The notes under the pieces were generated by a model, which saw only the letters and a list, made by a program, of their open reading frames with translations, ran no database searches and was not told the origin of the DNA. A stretch of 64,000 nucleotides of DNA from a virus, in the IMG/VR virus record IMGVR_UViG_3300034198_008248, positions 1-64,000 of that record, one strand, 5' to 3'. Both the position numbers and the translations under genes were made by a program. Numbering within the stretch: position 1 is the stretch's first letter; every line of letters begins with the position of its first letter. This document shows positions 29,737 to 36,547 of this stretch, piece by piece.

Positions 29737-29754
29737 TTTCGAGTCCGGGTGCGG
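29737..29754 (+). repeat. duplicated tRNA T-arm end
   Basis: TTTCGAGTCCGGGTGCGG repeats the 3' part of the tRNA ending at 29040 (TTCGAGTCCGGGTGCGG). It marks the insertion point of the endonuclease between them. Confidence 0.75.
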
Positions 29755-29769
29755 CTATCTCATACAATA

Positions 29770-30381
29770 ATGATTCATATCAATAGAAAAATCATTCCTG
29801 AGCAATTTTCGGTTGCTATCTCTGGTGGAGTTGATAGTTTAGCATGCTCTCATCTTCTTTTAACATTAGGTTATAATTTCAAAGCTATCCACTTCAATCA
29901 TAATCAAAGAGAACAGAATCTAAAGATGGTTGATGTTTGTCGAAAGTTTTGTGATGACTACAAAATTCATTTGACAATTGGTGAATGTCGCGTAAAATAC
30001 ACTAAGAACATTGAAGATAATTTGAGACAAGAGAGATTAAGTTTCTTCGATGAGATTGGTGAATCAATTATAGTCTGTCATCATCTAGGTGATTGTGTTG
30101 AACAGTATATTATGAATTGTCTAAAAGGTTGTCCAGAATATAAACCGATTCAACAAATTAGTGAGTTTGATAATTTTACTTTGCTGCGACCTTTTATTAA
30201 AAACAGTAAATCTAATTTAGAGGATTGGGTTGATAAAAGAGGATTATCTGGATATGTAGTAGTTGATGAAACCAATTCAGATAGTAAATATGAAAGAAAC
30301 TGGATTAGAAATGAAATCCTTCCTAAAATCGAAGAACGAAGAGGGTTGGAGAAAGTCGTATTAAAGAAATTTTATTTGTAA
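29770..30381 (+). CDS. tilS: tRNA(Ile)-lysidine synthase TilS
   Basis: 203 residues from ATG 29770 (upstream codons to 29731 are read through the duplicated tRNA fragment). N-type ATP-pyrophosphatase P-loop SGGVDSLACS near residue 19, IHFNHNQRE near 43 and the TilS motif RNWIRNEILPKIEE near 178. TilS converts C34 of the CAU anticodon of tRNA-Ile2 to lysidine. The CAU tRNA at 30387 begins 6 nt after this gene. C-terminal domains of bacterial TilS are absent, as in minimal versions. Confidence 0.9.
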   Translation: MIHINRKIIPEQFSVAISGGVDSLACSHLLLTLGYNFKAIHFNHNQREQNLKMVDVCRKFCDDYKIHLTIGECRVKYTKNIEDNLRQERLSFFDEIGESIIVCHHLGDCVEQYIMNCLKGCPEYKPIQQISEFDNFTLLRPFIKNSKSNLEDWVDKRGLSGYVVVDETNSDSKYERNWIRNEILPKIEERRGLEKVVLKKFYL

Positions 30382-30386
30382 TATAT

Positions 30387-30462
30387 CCTCCTATAACTCA
30401 ACGGTCAGAGTAGCGGTTTCATAAACCGTTAGTTACCAGTTCGAATCTGGTTAGGAGGACCA
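30387..30462 (+). tRNA. tRNA with CAT anticodon (probably Ile2, TilS substrate)
   Basis: Complete cloverleaf: acceptor CCTCCTA/TAGGAGG with A73 and encoded CCA, D arm ACTC-8-GAGT, anticodon arm GCGGT TTCATAA ACCGT, T arm ACCAG TTCGAAT CTGGT. It directly follows tilS, which favours Ile(k2C-AU) over elongator Met. It is the most canonical tRNA in the window. Confidence 0.9.
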
Positions 30463-30469
30463 TTTTATT

Positions 30470-30634
30470 GTGAGTGTTGTCATCAAAGGTTTAGTATTCC
30501 ATGAATCCTTTGTCAATTCATACAAAGGTTTGGATACAATTCAAACTAGACGAAAACTGAAAAGATATTACACAAAGTCAGACCAAGATGCTATCATTAG
30601 ATATCTGAAAGAGAATGGTCACATAAAACACTAA
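30470..30634 (+). CDS. hypothetical basic protein, 54 aa
   Basis: GTG start at 30470; reads VSVVIKGLVFHESFVNSYKG, then a basic stretch TRRKLKRYYTK. The TAA lies inside the next promoter. No ATG is available, so the call rests on coding-like composition and fit between neighbours. Confidence 0.5.
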   Translation: MSVVIKGLVFHESFVNSYKGLDTIQTRRKLKRYYTKSDQDAIIRYLKENGHIKH

Positions 30635-30642
30635 AGTATAAT
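30626..30642 (+). promoter_or_regulatory. AAACACTA promoter
   Basis: AAACACTA, 3 nt, TATAAT; ATG at 30649 at 23 nt. Confidence 0.75.
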
Positions 30643-30648
30643 AAGACT

Positions 30649-30885
30649 ATGTTGAAACAACAAAACATGACTCAACAAGAGATTGTTGAATGGATCTTAT
30701 CTGGAAGAGATAATGATATTGATATTGATAAGAGCGTATCTGAAGGATGTCGATATTCTAGAGAACAACTAGAAGCAGTCAATGATTATATTGATTATAT
30801 CGTTGGAGAACTAACAGATCCAAATTTAGCATATAATACTGAAACTGGATTTTTTGATTATGTTGGTCCTGAGTTGCCACCATAA
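30649..30885 (+). CDS. hypothetical protein, 78 aa
   Basis: Starts MLKQQNMTQQEIVEWILSGR; acidic. No recognised domain. Confidence 0.72.
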   Translation: MLKQQNMTQQEIVEWILSGRDNDIDIDKSVSEGCRYSREQLEAVNDYIDYIVGELTDPNLAYNTETGFFDYVGPELPP

Positions 30886-30888
30886 ATA
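30881..30888 (+). promoter_or_regulatory. T4-late-like octamer CATAAATA
   Basis: CATAAATA overlapping the stop of the gene at 30649. Predicted +1 at 30894, 10 nt before the tRNA-Arg-like gene. Confidence 0.45.
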
Positions 30889-30903
30889 GTAATAGATTTT
30901 AAT

Positions 30904-30978
30904 GGGAGTGTATCGGAACGGAATTCTACTCCGTAGTACCGTAATGGATCGATGCAGGTTCGAATCCTGTCTCTCTCA
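30904..30978 (+). tRNA. tRNA-Arg-like (TCT) without a D arm
   Basis: Acceptor GGGAGTG/CTCTCTC (one mismatch, one G-U) with A73 and CA, anticodon arm ACGGA ATTCTAC TCCGT (30918-30934) reading TCT with U33, T arm GCAGG TTCGAAT CCTGT. Only 7 nt separate acceptor and anticodon stem, so there is no D arm; the variable region is 19 nt. Overall length is near normal. Confidence 0.6.
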
Positions 30979-31018
30979 CATTTTAAACATCCACGTTATT
31001 TAATCAATAACTAGTAGG

Positions 31019-31140
31019 GGTTGATATAAGCCTATGATGAAGTCGGGTGATTCTGATAAAGCAATGTGGGTAAATCCTCGTGATAATGGTAACGTTATCT
31101 GATGAGTCGCGGATGCTAATAAGCATTTGAAGTGACTCAA
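31019..31140 (+). ncRNA. structured non-coding segment
   Basis: Two clear elements: hairpin GATAATG GTAA CGTTATC (31082-31099, GNRA-type loop) and a 7-bp helix GAGTCGC/GTGACTC (31104-31110 with 31132-31138) enclosing ATGCT AATA AGCAT. No coding frame fits. Together with the preceding tRNA it may be one processed transcript. Confidence 0.45.
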
Positions 31141-31182
31141 CGAATTTCGATTCGGTCAGAACATTCCTTTCCTATAAATAAT

Positions 31183-31452
31183 ATGAATCAAAAACTATAC
31201 GCATTCTGGTCTTATGATAAATTCCCATATTGTTTATGGGGTGAAGTTGAGAAGTTTAAAGGTAATAAAGTATATATTGAATCTTATCAAGGTTGGTTTG
31301 AACCTTTCAAAATCATCGAAGGGGAAGCAGGGGTGAAGTTGATTGAATCATTGGTAAATATCGGAGGTAATAAAACTGTAGAAACCAAAGAATTGAATTC
31401 AAAATACGATAATCAATTGAAAGCTATTCTACCCGAAGTCTTTAAACACTAA
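31183..31452 (+). CDS. hypothetical protein, 89 aa
   Basis: ATG 31183 just after the structured segment; a TATAAATA lies 2 nt upstream, closer than at other late-type starts. Starts MNQKLYAFWSYDKFPYCLWG, a pattern seen in small phage proteins that begin with ...FWSYD.FPY.L.G. Function unknown. Confidence 0.75.
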   Translation: MNQKLYAFWSYDKFPYCLWGEVEKFKGNKVYIESYQGWFEPFKIIEGEAGVKLIESLVNIGGNKTVETKELNSKYDNQLKAILPEVFKH

Positions 31453-31460
31453 ACCATAAT
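31444..31460 (+). promoter_or_regulatory. AAACACTA promoter
   Basis: AAACACTA, 3 nt, CATAAT; ATG at 31467 at 23 nt. Confidence 0.75.
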
Positions 31461-31466
31461 AGTCTC

Positions 31467-31862
31467 ATGGAAAAAATTTCTTTAACTAAACATTCTCCAG
31501 TATCTATCATCTTAGCAAATGCTTTTGCAGAGGTTTCTGTGGGTAGTGGATTTGATAAGATTTATAAAAACGTTTATGATGATGGACATGAAGGAATTGA
31601 TTGTGAATTGAAAATTGGTGGACATGTCATTCCTATTGCTTATTTCTTCAATAATTTATGTGATAGTTATAACAAAGACGTTGAGAAAAAAGCCGCTTTG
31701 ATGTTGAGAGAATTGATTCACGGTAAACCGATATTGGAAAAGTTGGAAGATATGAGAGAAAGAGTTTCTAATATGCTTTCAGAAATTAGTCACGACATAG
31801 AACAATACGCCACAGACGAATTGGGTGTGAAGTTTGACTCTGATGGTTATCGTCATTATTAA
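31467..31862 (+). CDS. hypothetical protein, 131 aa
   Basis: Mixed alpha/beta protein with VIPIAYFFNNLCDSYNKDVE near residue 55 and a long C-terminal helix. No recognised family. Confidence 0.76.
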   Translation: MEKISLTKHSPVSIILANAFAEVSVGSGFDKIYKNVYDDGHEGIDCELKIGGHVIPIAYFFNNLCDSYNKDVEKKAALMLRELIHGKPILEKLEDMRERVSNMLSEISHDIEQYATDELGVKFDSDGYRHY

Positions 31863-31877
31863 ACACTAAACCATAAT
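31861..31877 (+). promoter_or_regulatory. AAACACTA promoter
   Basis: AAACACTA, 3 nt, CATAAT; ATG at 31884 at 23 nt. Confidence 0.75.
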
Positions 31878-31883
31878 ACTGAT

Positions 31884-31979
31884 ATGAGCAAGATGATCAA
31901 ACTTCCTGATGGTGATTATGTAAGGGCATCCGATATTCTTAAAGTATCTAAACCTTACTATGATGAAACAGAAGAATAA
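31884..31979 (+). CDS. hypothetical peptide, 31 aa
   Basis: Promoter-defined ATG. MSKMIKLPDGDYVRASDILK recalls the KLPDG.Y....DI opening of small phage proteins. TAA at 31977-31979. Confidence 0.6.
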   Translation: MSKMIKLPDGDYVRASDILKVSKPYYDETEE

Positions 31980-31982
31980 TGG

Positions 31983-32126
31983 ATGTCTTCTATTGCCTAT
32001 ATCAATAGGCTATATCCTGATACTGTTTCCTTTCATGTTTTCAAGATGAATAAAACATTTTGTAGAACAGAAGAAAAGGCTGATGAACATCTCGAAAAAT
32101 TTATTAATTATATTAACAGACATTGA
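31983..32126 (+). CDS. hypothetical protein, 47 aa
   Basis: ATG 31983, 3 nt after the previous stop; MSSIAYINRLYPDTVSFHVF. Basic and helical C-terminus. No domain recognised. Confidence 0.55.
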   Translation: MSSIAYINRLYPDTVSFHVFKMNKTFCRTEEKADEHLEKFINYINRH

Positions 32127-32128
32127 TT

Positions 32129-32284
32129 ATGGAATACATCAAATTAGTAGATGATATTCTACGGAAAGCTTATGATGTTATCGATTTTAATTATCTACCG
32201 GATGATCAGATCGATATGTTTAAGGATTATCTGAAGAAGAGAATAGATAATCTGATTGCAGAGATTGAAGAAAATGACGAGTAA
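32129..32284 (+). CDS. hypothetical protein, 51 aa
   Basis: ATG 32129, 2 nt after the previous stop; helical, acidic (MEYIKLVDDILRKAYDVIDF). Overlaps the gene at 32274. No domain recognised. Confidence 0.58.
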   Translation: MEYIKLVDDILRKAYDVIDFNYLPDDQIDMFKDYLKKRIDNLIAEIEENDE

Positions 32285-32543
32285 AGATTTATCTCCGGGA
32301 GACTGGATCTCAGTTGATTGGATACCATATAAACTTTATGTTGTAGAAAACAACGATGAGACATTGAAGGTTAAATCTCCTGCTTGGTCTAATGGAGACT
32401 CTATGATGTTTAGACACTGGAGATTTAATTATAGAAATGGTAAATGTTGGAGTCTATTAGGAAAGTCGAAAGAGAATCCTTTCTATAATAATATAACTAA
32501 ACTTACAGGATTTGTTCATCCTGTTGTAATGATCAAACACTAG
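32274..32543 (+). CDS. hypothetical protein, 89 aa
   Basis: ATG 32274 (MTSKDLSPGDWISVDWIPYK). KDL.PGDW....G/IPYKV is the pattern of a small beta-barrel domain common in phage and gut-bacterial genes. Function unknown. Its stop is in the next promoter. Confidence 0.72.
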   Translation: MTSKDLSPGDWISVDWIPYKLYVVENNDETLKVKSPAWSNGDSMMFRHWRFNYRNGKCWSLLGKSKENPFYNNITKLTGFVHPVVMIKH

Positions 32544-32551
32544 AATAAACT
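32535..32551 (+). promoter_or_regulatory. AAACACTA promoter
   Basis: AAACACTA, 3 nt, TAAACT; ATG at 32558 at 23 nt. Confidence 0.75.
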
Positions 32552-32557
32552 AAGGGT

Positions 32558-32851
32558 ATGAGAAAGATTACTGAAGATGCTGTTAATGCATTTATGTTCA
32601 ACCATTCATTTGATAGGTCCAATACTTCAGTGGAATTTGGTCCAGATCAAATGGAAATGTTTCTTCATGGTAATCTGATTGCTATAAAGAATCATAAAAC
32701 TTTAGTCATCGAGGTATCTCTATCTGGCTGGAATACTAGAGTCACCCGTGAAAGACTTAATGGAATTCCCGGTGTAAGTATTTCTACAAGTAAGGGTCAG
32801 GCTTATCTTAATGGTAATCCTATTGATAATAACAAATTTTACACAATTTAA
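32558..32851 (+). CDS. conserved phage hypothetical protein, 97 aa
   Basis: FGPDQMEMFLHGNLIAIKNH near residue 27, then VSLSGWNTRVTRERLNGIPG near 51. The SL-GW-T-TT-ERLN pattern is a recurrent phage family with no known function. Confidence 0.8.
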   Translation: MRKITEDAVNAFMFNHSFDRSNTSVEFGPDQMEMFLHGNLIAIKNHKTLVIEVSLSGWNTRVTRERLNGIPGVSISTSKGQAYLNGNPIDNNKFYTI

Positions 32852-32853
32852 CT

Positions 32854-33000
32854 ATGCTACTTATAATTACTGCATTCTTTATCGGATGGACCTGTGTAGG
32901 TGTATTATTTGATGACTCCTCTTACACAATAGATAAAATTTTCTCTGTTATAACCATAATCTTGTGGTTTTTGGTTAATCACACGTATAAATTTCCATGA
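32854..33000 (+). CDS. small membrane protein, 48 aa
   Basis: Two hydrophobic segments, MLLIITAFFIGWTCVGVLF and IFSVITIILWFLV. The TGA overlaps the next ATG (32997). Role unknown. Confidence 0.62.
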   Translation: MLLIITAFFIGWTCVGVLFDDSSYTIDKIFSVITIILWFLVNHTYKFP

Positions 33001-33266
33001 AAAAGGTTATCTATAAGGATGATGTTTACTTTTACGAGATAACTAAAATGGTTAGCTGGGAGAGTAGCCTTCACATCTATAAAGAAAGAGTGGGTTTCTG
33101 GTCTTTCTTTAACAAATATAAAAGAATCATATATTTTGAATATACTGATTCTTTTTATGAAACAGACGAATTCGTAATAAAAAGGGCATTTGAATTATAT
33201 GAAGAGAAAAATAAAGTTCTTCTAATCGATTGTTCTCCTGAAGTTGAAGACCTATTCAATCGTTGA
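32997..33266 (+). CDS. hypothetical protein, 89 aa
   Basis: Aromatic and charged (YKERVGFWSFFNKYKRIIYF near residue 29). Translationally coupled to the membrane protein upstream. Function unknown. Confidence 0.7.
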   Translation: MKKVIYKDDVYFYEITKMVSWESSLHIYKERVGFWSFFNKYKRIIYFEYTDSFYETDEFVIKRAFELYEEKNKVLLIDCSPEVEDLFNR

Positions 33267-33282
33267 AACACTAGAGTAAACT
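33266..33282 (+). promoter_or_regulatory. AAACACTA promoter
   Basis: AAACACTA, 3 nt, TAAACT; ATG at 33289 at 23 nt. Confidence 0.75.
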
Positions 33283-33288
33283 AAGGAC

Positions 33289-33606
33289 ATGAAAAACAAC
33301 TGGACTCCTGTTATTGAAGATATCATTAAGTGCCTACTTAATAAAGGATTGACTCTACATTCTGTAGATAATGGCGATGGTGGAGTATTTGTGGATAATA
33401 CTGAAGAAGCTGTGGGTGAAATCGAAGCTACTGATGAATCTCATCTTTATGTTAAGAATCCTGATGGTAAAACACTCTGGGTCCATATTGTTCTCGGAAA
33501 TCAACCAGAAGAAACTATCTGTGATTATACAGTAGATCCTCTTATTGATGAAGCTTTTGGAGACTTTACTAAGATCTGGGAAGGTCGTGATGTTCCTAAA
33601 AAATAA
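33289..33606 (+). CDS. hypothetical protein, 105 aa
   Basis: Acidic protein with IIKCLLNKGLTLHSVDNGDG near residue 12 and a central TDESHLYVKNPDGKTLWVHI. This pattern is frequent in phage genomes, function unknown. Confidence 0.76.
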   Translation: MKNNWTPVIEDIIKCLLNKGLTLHSVDNGDGGVFVDNTEEAVGEIEATDESHLYVKNPDGKTLWVHIVLGNQPEETICDYTVDPLIDEAFGDFTKIWEGRDVPKK

Positions 33607-33611
33607 GTTAT

Positions 33612-33836
33612 ATGAGAAATTTAGCACTCTTTAATGCGATCAAGGTTCGTATGATTAACATCCACGAATCCTTTGAACTTGCTGAACTTAAAACAGAAGA
33701 GTATTGGAATAAGTTCAATGAACTCGATAAGTATGATCAAATGATGATCGACTATTGTTATTCCATGGATGGTATTGAGACAGCAATGAGTAATATCGAT
33801 TATGTTTGGAGCAACACTACAAAACAACTTCAGTAG
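33612..33836 (+). CDS. hypothetical protein, 74 aa
   Basis: Helical protein (MRNLALFNAIKVRMINIHES). Overlaps the next candidate gene by 35 nt. No domain. Confidence 0.68.
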   Translation: MRNLALFNAIKVRMINIHESFELAELKTEEYWNKFNELDKYDQMMIDYCYSMDGIETAMSNIDYVWSNTTKQLQ

Positions 33837-34002
33837 ATCTTATCAAGATTTCGATCTATCAGATGATACCTTTCAATATTCGAGATCAGATTGGAGAAAT
33901 TATGTTCCTCAAGAGATTCAAAAGAATTGGAAAGTATTAAATTCTGATGAGAGATTTTTGGTGGCTTTAACTGCTGAAGTTGCTTGCGATCTTGATGAAT
34001 GA
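33802..34002 (+). CDS. hypothetical protein, 66 aa
   Basis: Only ATG available is 33802, inside the previous gene. DWRNYVPQEIQKNWKVLNSD near residue 30 looks like real coding sequence. Its stop is shared with the next promoter. Confidence 0.58.
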   Translation: MFGATLQNNFSRSYQDFDLSDDTFQYSRSDWRNYVPQEIQKNWKVLNSDERFLVALTAEVACDLDE

Positions 34003-34018
34003 AACACTACGATAGTAT
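34002..34018 (+). promoter_or_regulatory. AAACACTA promoter
   Basis: AAACACTA, 3 nt, TAGTAT; ATG at 34025 at 23 nt. Confidence 0.72.
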
Positions 34019-34024
34019 TAGGAC

Positions 34025-34243
34025 ATGCAAACGGTCAATCAATACACTCCGATGAAGTCCGGTGATCAATTCCTTTATAAAAAAGATACACCCGTATGCT
34101 GTCTTTACACCCTTCAAAAATTACCAGATTTTCCTCTTTGGGTTCTTATCTCTGAACATAATCAACCTTGGATGGCTCCTATGGATACTTCTTTCGGTGC
34201 ATTTGGTCATTGGGAATCTGCATTTGTGAAAGTTGAACAATGA
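34025..34243 (+). CDS. hypothetical protein, 72 aa
   Basis: YTPMKSGDQFLYKKDTPVCC near residue 7, later WVLISEHNQPWMAPMDTSFG. Beta-rich small protein; function unknown. Confidence 0.72.
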   Translation: MQTVNQYTPMKSGDQFLYKKDTPVCCLYTLQKLPDFPLWVLISEHNQPWMAPMDTSFGAFGHWESAFVKVEQ

Positions 34244-34254
34244 AATAAATCAAT

Positions 34255-34470
34255 ATGCGTAAGAAAATAACTATCGAAGTATCTATGTATTGTGGAGATG
34301 TTTCTGAAAGTGTGGTGGAAGAAGCTATAGATAAAATCTTGAATAGAATTGATCGACAAAGTATAGGTATTATGTGGGATGGATATTCTTCCGAACTTCA
34401 TGATTACCTTTCATCTGATCCATATAGAGGACATAAAGCTGAATTAATTATCTCATGTGAAAGGAATTGA
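34255..34470 (+). CDS. hypothetical protein, 71 aa
   Basis: MRKKITIEVSMYCGDVSESV; ends with SDPYRGHKAELIIS. No family recognised. Follows the previous gene by 11 nt. Confidence 0.68.
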   Translation: MRKKITIEVSMYCGDVSESVVEEAIDKILNRIDRQSIGIMWDGYSSELHDYLSSDPYRGHKAELIISCERN

Positions 34471-34475
34471 ATCTT

Positions 34476-34652
34476 ATGAATAAAGACAAACATATTGGTA
34501 AGTATCAGATTATGGTTTGGTCTTGGAAAACTGGTGAACCCGTGCTTCATAAGAAACATTTTATTAAGGATATTGATAAAGCTAATAAGAAGCGTTTGAA
34601 ATATCAATTAGCAGGATTTGATGTTCTTATGTGGCAAGTTGGAAAGTATTAA
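34476..34652 (+). CDS. hypothetical protein, 58 aa
   Basis: ATG 34476 preferred over the TTG at 34467. Lysine-rich (MNKDKHIGKYQIMVWSWKTG). TAA lies in the next promoter. Confidence 0.65.
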   Translation: MNKDKHIGKYQIMVWSWKTGEPVLHKKHFIKDIDKANKKRLKYQLAGFDVLMWQVGKY

Positions 34653-34667
34653 ACACTAAACCACAAT
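34651..34667 (+). promoter_or_regulatory. AAACACTA promoter
   Basis: AAACACTA, 3 nt, CACAAT; ATG at 34674 at 23 nt. Confidence 0.75.
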
Positions 34668-34673
34668 AGTAAC

Positions 34674-34964
34674 ATGATCAAAAGCATTCTAGTATGGCCA
34701 AGAGAAATTCGATTAGGTTGGAGTGAATCATCTGAAAATAAATCAGAAGATACTCACCATTCTGAGTATGCGGCTAAATGTGTCTATCAAAGTTTAATCC
34801 ATGAAGGTTTTGGATGTGATCGAAAGGATTTTCCTGTCGAAGCTAGGGTTGAAGTTGATGGGGTTGTTAAGTTTAGATATACAGAAGAAGACGGTTATTT
34901 GATTGATGAAATTAAACTCATCGAGCGTTATCCTCGCGGATGGCATCCTGATCGGTGTTATTGA
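34674..34964 (+). CDS. hypothetical protein, 96 aa
   Basis: YAAKCVYQSLIHEGFGCDRK near residue 31 and VEARVEVDGVVKFRYTEEDG near 53. No assigned function. Confidence 0.75.
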   Translation: MIKSILVWPREIRLGWSESSENKSEDTHHSEYAAKCVYQSLIHEGFGCDRKDFPVEARVEVDGVVKFRYTEEDGYLIDEIKLIERYPRGWHPDRCY

Positions 34965-34979
34965 ACACTAAACCATAAT
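34963..34979 (+). promoter_or_regulatory. AAACACTA promoter (GAACACTA variant)
   Basis: GAACACTA, 3 nt, CATAAT; ATG at 34986 at 23 nt. Confidence 0.7.
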
Positions 34980-34985
34980 ACTCTC

Positions 34986-35198
34986 ATGCTTCGAGACTAT
35001 CAAATTGATCCTAATGATTCTGGTTTCTTTGTAGAAGATTGGAAACTTCGTGATTTCGATCATTCCACCGAGAATGGTATTATGTCTCTTGATCATCCTA
35101 AAGATTATCCTGATTACAAATACTTTGTAAGAGTTGGTGGAGGATGGAGAGGATTTAATAAGAAAGTTAATGCTAGGAGATATTACAAACAAGACTAA
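34986..35198 (+). CDS. hypothetical protein, 70 aa
   Basis: MLRDYQIDPNDSGFFVEDWK; ends with a basic VNARRYYKQD. Function unknown. Confidence 0.7.
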   Translation: MLRDYQIDPNDSGFFVEDWKLRDFDHSTENGIMSLDHPKDYPDYKYFVRVGGGWRGFNKKVNARRYYKQD

Positions 35199-35199
35199 T

Positions 35200-35403
35200 A
35201 TGAAACATTGGGAATTTGATTGTAATATGGAAGTGAATGGAATCATGCGCCAAGTTTGGACTTGTCCATCTGATTTATTCAAAGATGAAACCTTCTATGC
35301 AATAACTTTTGATATTGGAAAAGAACTTCCACCATCAAAAGGATCAGGTTATTGGACACATTATAAAGCATTCAAAGAACAATTTCCTCAATACGAAAGA
35401 TGA
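35200..35403 (+). CDS. hypothetical protein, 67 aa
   Basis: ATG 35200, one base after the previous stop. MKHWEFDCNMEVNGIMRQVW, Trp-rich. No family recognised. Confidence 0.68.
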   Translation: MKHWEFDCNMEVNGIMRQVWTCPSDLFKDETFYAITFDIGKELPPSKGSGYWTHYKAFKEQFPQYER

Positions 35404-35648
35404 AACTTTATACATTACTTGCTGGTAAATCCAAGAAAAAGATGGTCAGGTTGGAAACGAATGCAAAGCATAAGTGTGAAAACTATATGAATGCTTTGAA
35501 AAAATCTAATCTTAAACAATATAAATGGTTTGAAATCAGGGAAGCATTACCCGATGAAGAACTAAAGGTTCATAAATCTCAGAATGCTTGGACCGGATAC
35601 AATGAAGGTGGTCCGAAGATTACCAAAGGTAAAACAAGAACACAATAA
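35400..35648 (+). CDS. hypothetical protein, 82 aa
   Basis: Basic protein (LLAGKSKKKMVRLETNAKHK near residue 6). Overlaps the previous stop by 4 nt. Function unknown. Confidence 0.7.
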   Translation: MKLYTLLAGKSKKKMVRLETNAKHKCENYMNALKKSNLKQYKWFEIREALPDEELKVHKSQNAWTGYNEGGPKITKGKTRTQ

Positions 35649-35649
35649 T

Positions 35650-35838
35650 ATGGGCGCACACTCAACACTAAGATTTACAAGAGAAAATGCTCTTGAATAT
35701 ATCAAGACAAAGTTGGAAGAACCTCATTTGTCTAATAATAAGATCGAACTTATTATGGATGTTTTCTTAGATGAACAACTTTATAATTGTGTCATTTCGG
35801 ATTTTCCTGATGATACTGATCGCTACTTGTATCGTTGA
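35650..35838 (+). CDS. hypothetical protein, 62 aa
   Basis: ATG 35650 right after the previous stop; MGAHSTLRFTRENALEYIKT. The MG.H..LRF.R..A......R pattern with a short helical body is a familiar phage hypothetical. TGA overlaps the next promoter. Confidence 0.7.
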   Translation: MGAHSTLRFTRENALEYIKTKLEEPHLSNNKIELIMDVFLDEQLYNCVISDFPDDTDRYLYR

Positions 35839-35854
35839 AACACTATCCTAAACT
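35838..35854 (+). promoter_or_regulatory. AAACACTA promoter
   Basis: AAACACTA, 3 nt, TAAACT, then 9 nt to ATG 35864. Confidence 0.68.
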
Positions 35855-35863
35855 GAGGACGTT

Positions 35864-36133
35864 ATGATAAACATCACACAAGCCGAAGCACTTAAACTTA
35901 TTCAAGATTGTTCTGCCTGCGTTATCGATGATAATGTTCTGGTTTATCCATCATGGGAAGATTCTAATGATGAAGATTGGTGGTTGGAATTTGATTGGGA
36001 AGACGATAATAATTCATTCAGTCTGGTCTTTATGAAGGATTGTGGAGATATCGCATTCGATGGAACCAATCTCTATGTTAAGGATGAAGATGGGGATGAG
36101 CAAATGATTACTCTTCTTGTCCCTATGAAGTGA
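35864..36133 (+). CDS. hypothetical protein, 89 aa
   Basis: Very acidic, Trp-rich (WLEFDWEDDNNSFSLVFMKD near residue 44). No domain. It is followed by a tRNA-like region of about 200 nt. Confidence 0.72.
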   Translation: MINITQAEALKLIQDCSACVIDDNVLVYPSWEDSNDEDWWLEFDWEDDNNSFSLVFMKDCGDIAFDGTNLYVKDEDGDEQMITLLVPMK

Positions 36134-36207
36134 ATAAGTCTAAGAATCTGGCTGTATCCACCCCCGAATATGATGGTGTAGCGTTACTATCAAATTTTCT
36201 GATAATT

Positions 36208-36320
36208 TTAAGTGTGGCAGACACACTGGTAAGTGAGTAATAGGATAAGCGTAAAATAGCACTGTCCCGAGCGCATCGTCACAACCGGCATTATTATAGG
36301 TTCGAGTCCTATCACTTGAT
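36208..36320 (+). tRNA. tRNA-like gene with insert, anticodon unassigned
   Basis: Acceptor TTAAGTG/CACTTGA (one G-U), D-loop-like segment with GG and CAC/GTG pairing (36224-36235), T arm ATAGG TTCGAGT CCTAT. At 113 nt it is about 25-40 nt too long between D and T arms, and no normal anticodon arm is visible. The preceding 36134-36207 shows no gene and no clear structure. Confidence 0.55.
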
Positions 36321-36342
36321 TTCAAAATAATAAATCACCACA

Positions 36343-36525
36343 ATGGAAAATACATACACAGAACAAGAAGTAAAATTTCTAGTTGATAAAGCTCTCAATA
36401 TGGGGATGAGTATTCGACAAAATCAACTTCAGGGTTATGGTGGAAAATCTGGTAAAGATCAACTGGATGAATGGTTTCAAGTCATCATGAATCGTAAGAA
36501 GTCTAAGTTGGATATTACAGTATGA
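36343..36525 (+). CDS. hypothetical protein, 60 aa
   Basis: MENTYTEQEVKFLVDKALNM, then a QGYGGKSGKDQLDEW segment. Starts 23 nt after the tRNA-like gene without its own promoter. Function unknown. Confidence 0.66.
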   Translation: MENTYTEQEVKFLVDKALNMGMSIRQNQLQGYGGKSGKDQLDEWFQVIMNRKKSKLDITV

Positions 36526-36541
36526 AACACTAGATTAAGAT
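36525..36541 (+). promoter_or_regulatory. AAACACTA promoter
   Basis: AAACACTA, 3 nt, TAAGAT; ATG at 36548 at 23 nt. Preceded by TG (TGAAACACTA), giving the upstream stop. Confidence 0.75.
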
Positions 36542-36547
36542 TAGGTC

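Noticed and set aside
31100-31146. CTGATGAG...CGAA suggesting a hammerhead ribozyme
   Set aside because: The stem II and core spacing do not fit: three extra bases precede the CGAA and no stem III or cleavage-site partner was found.
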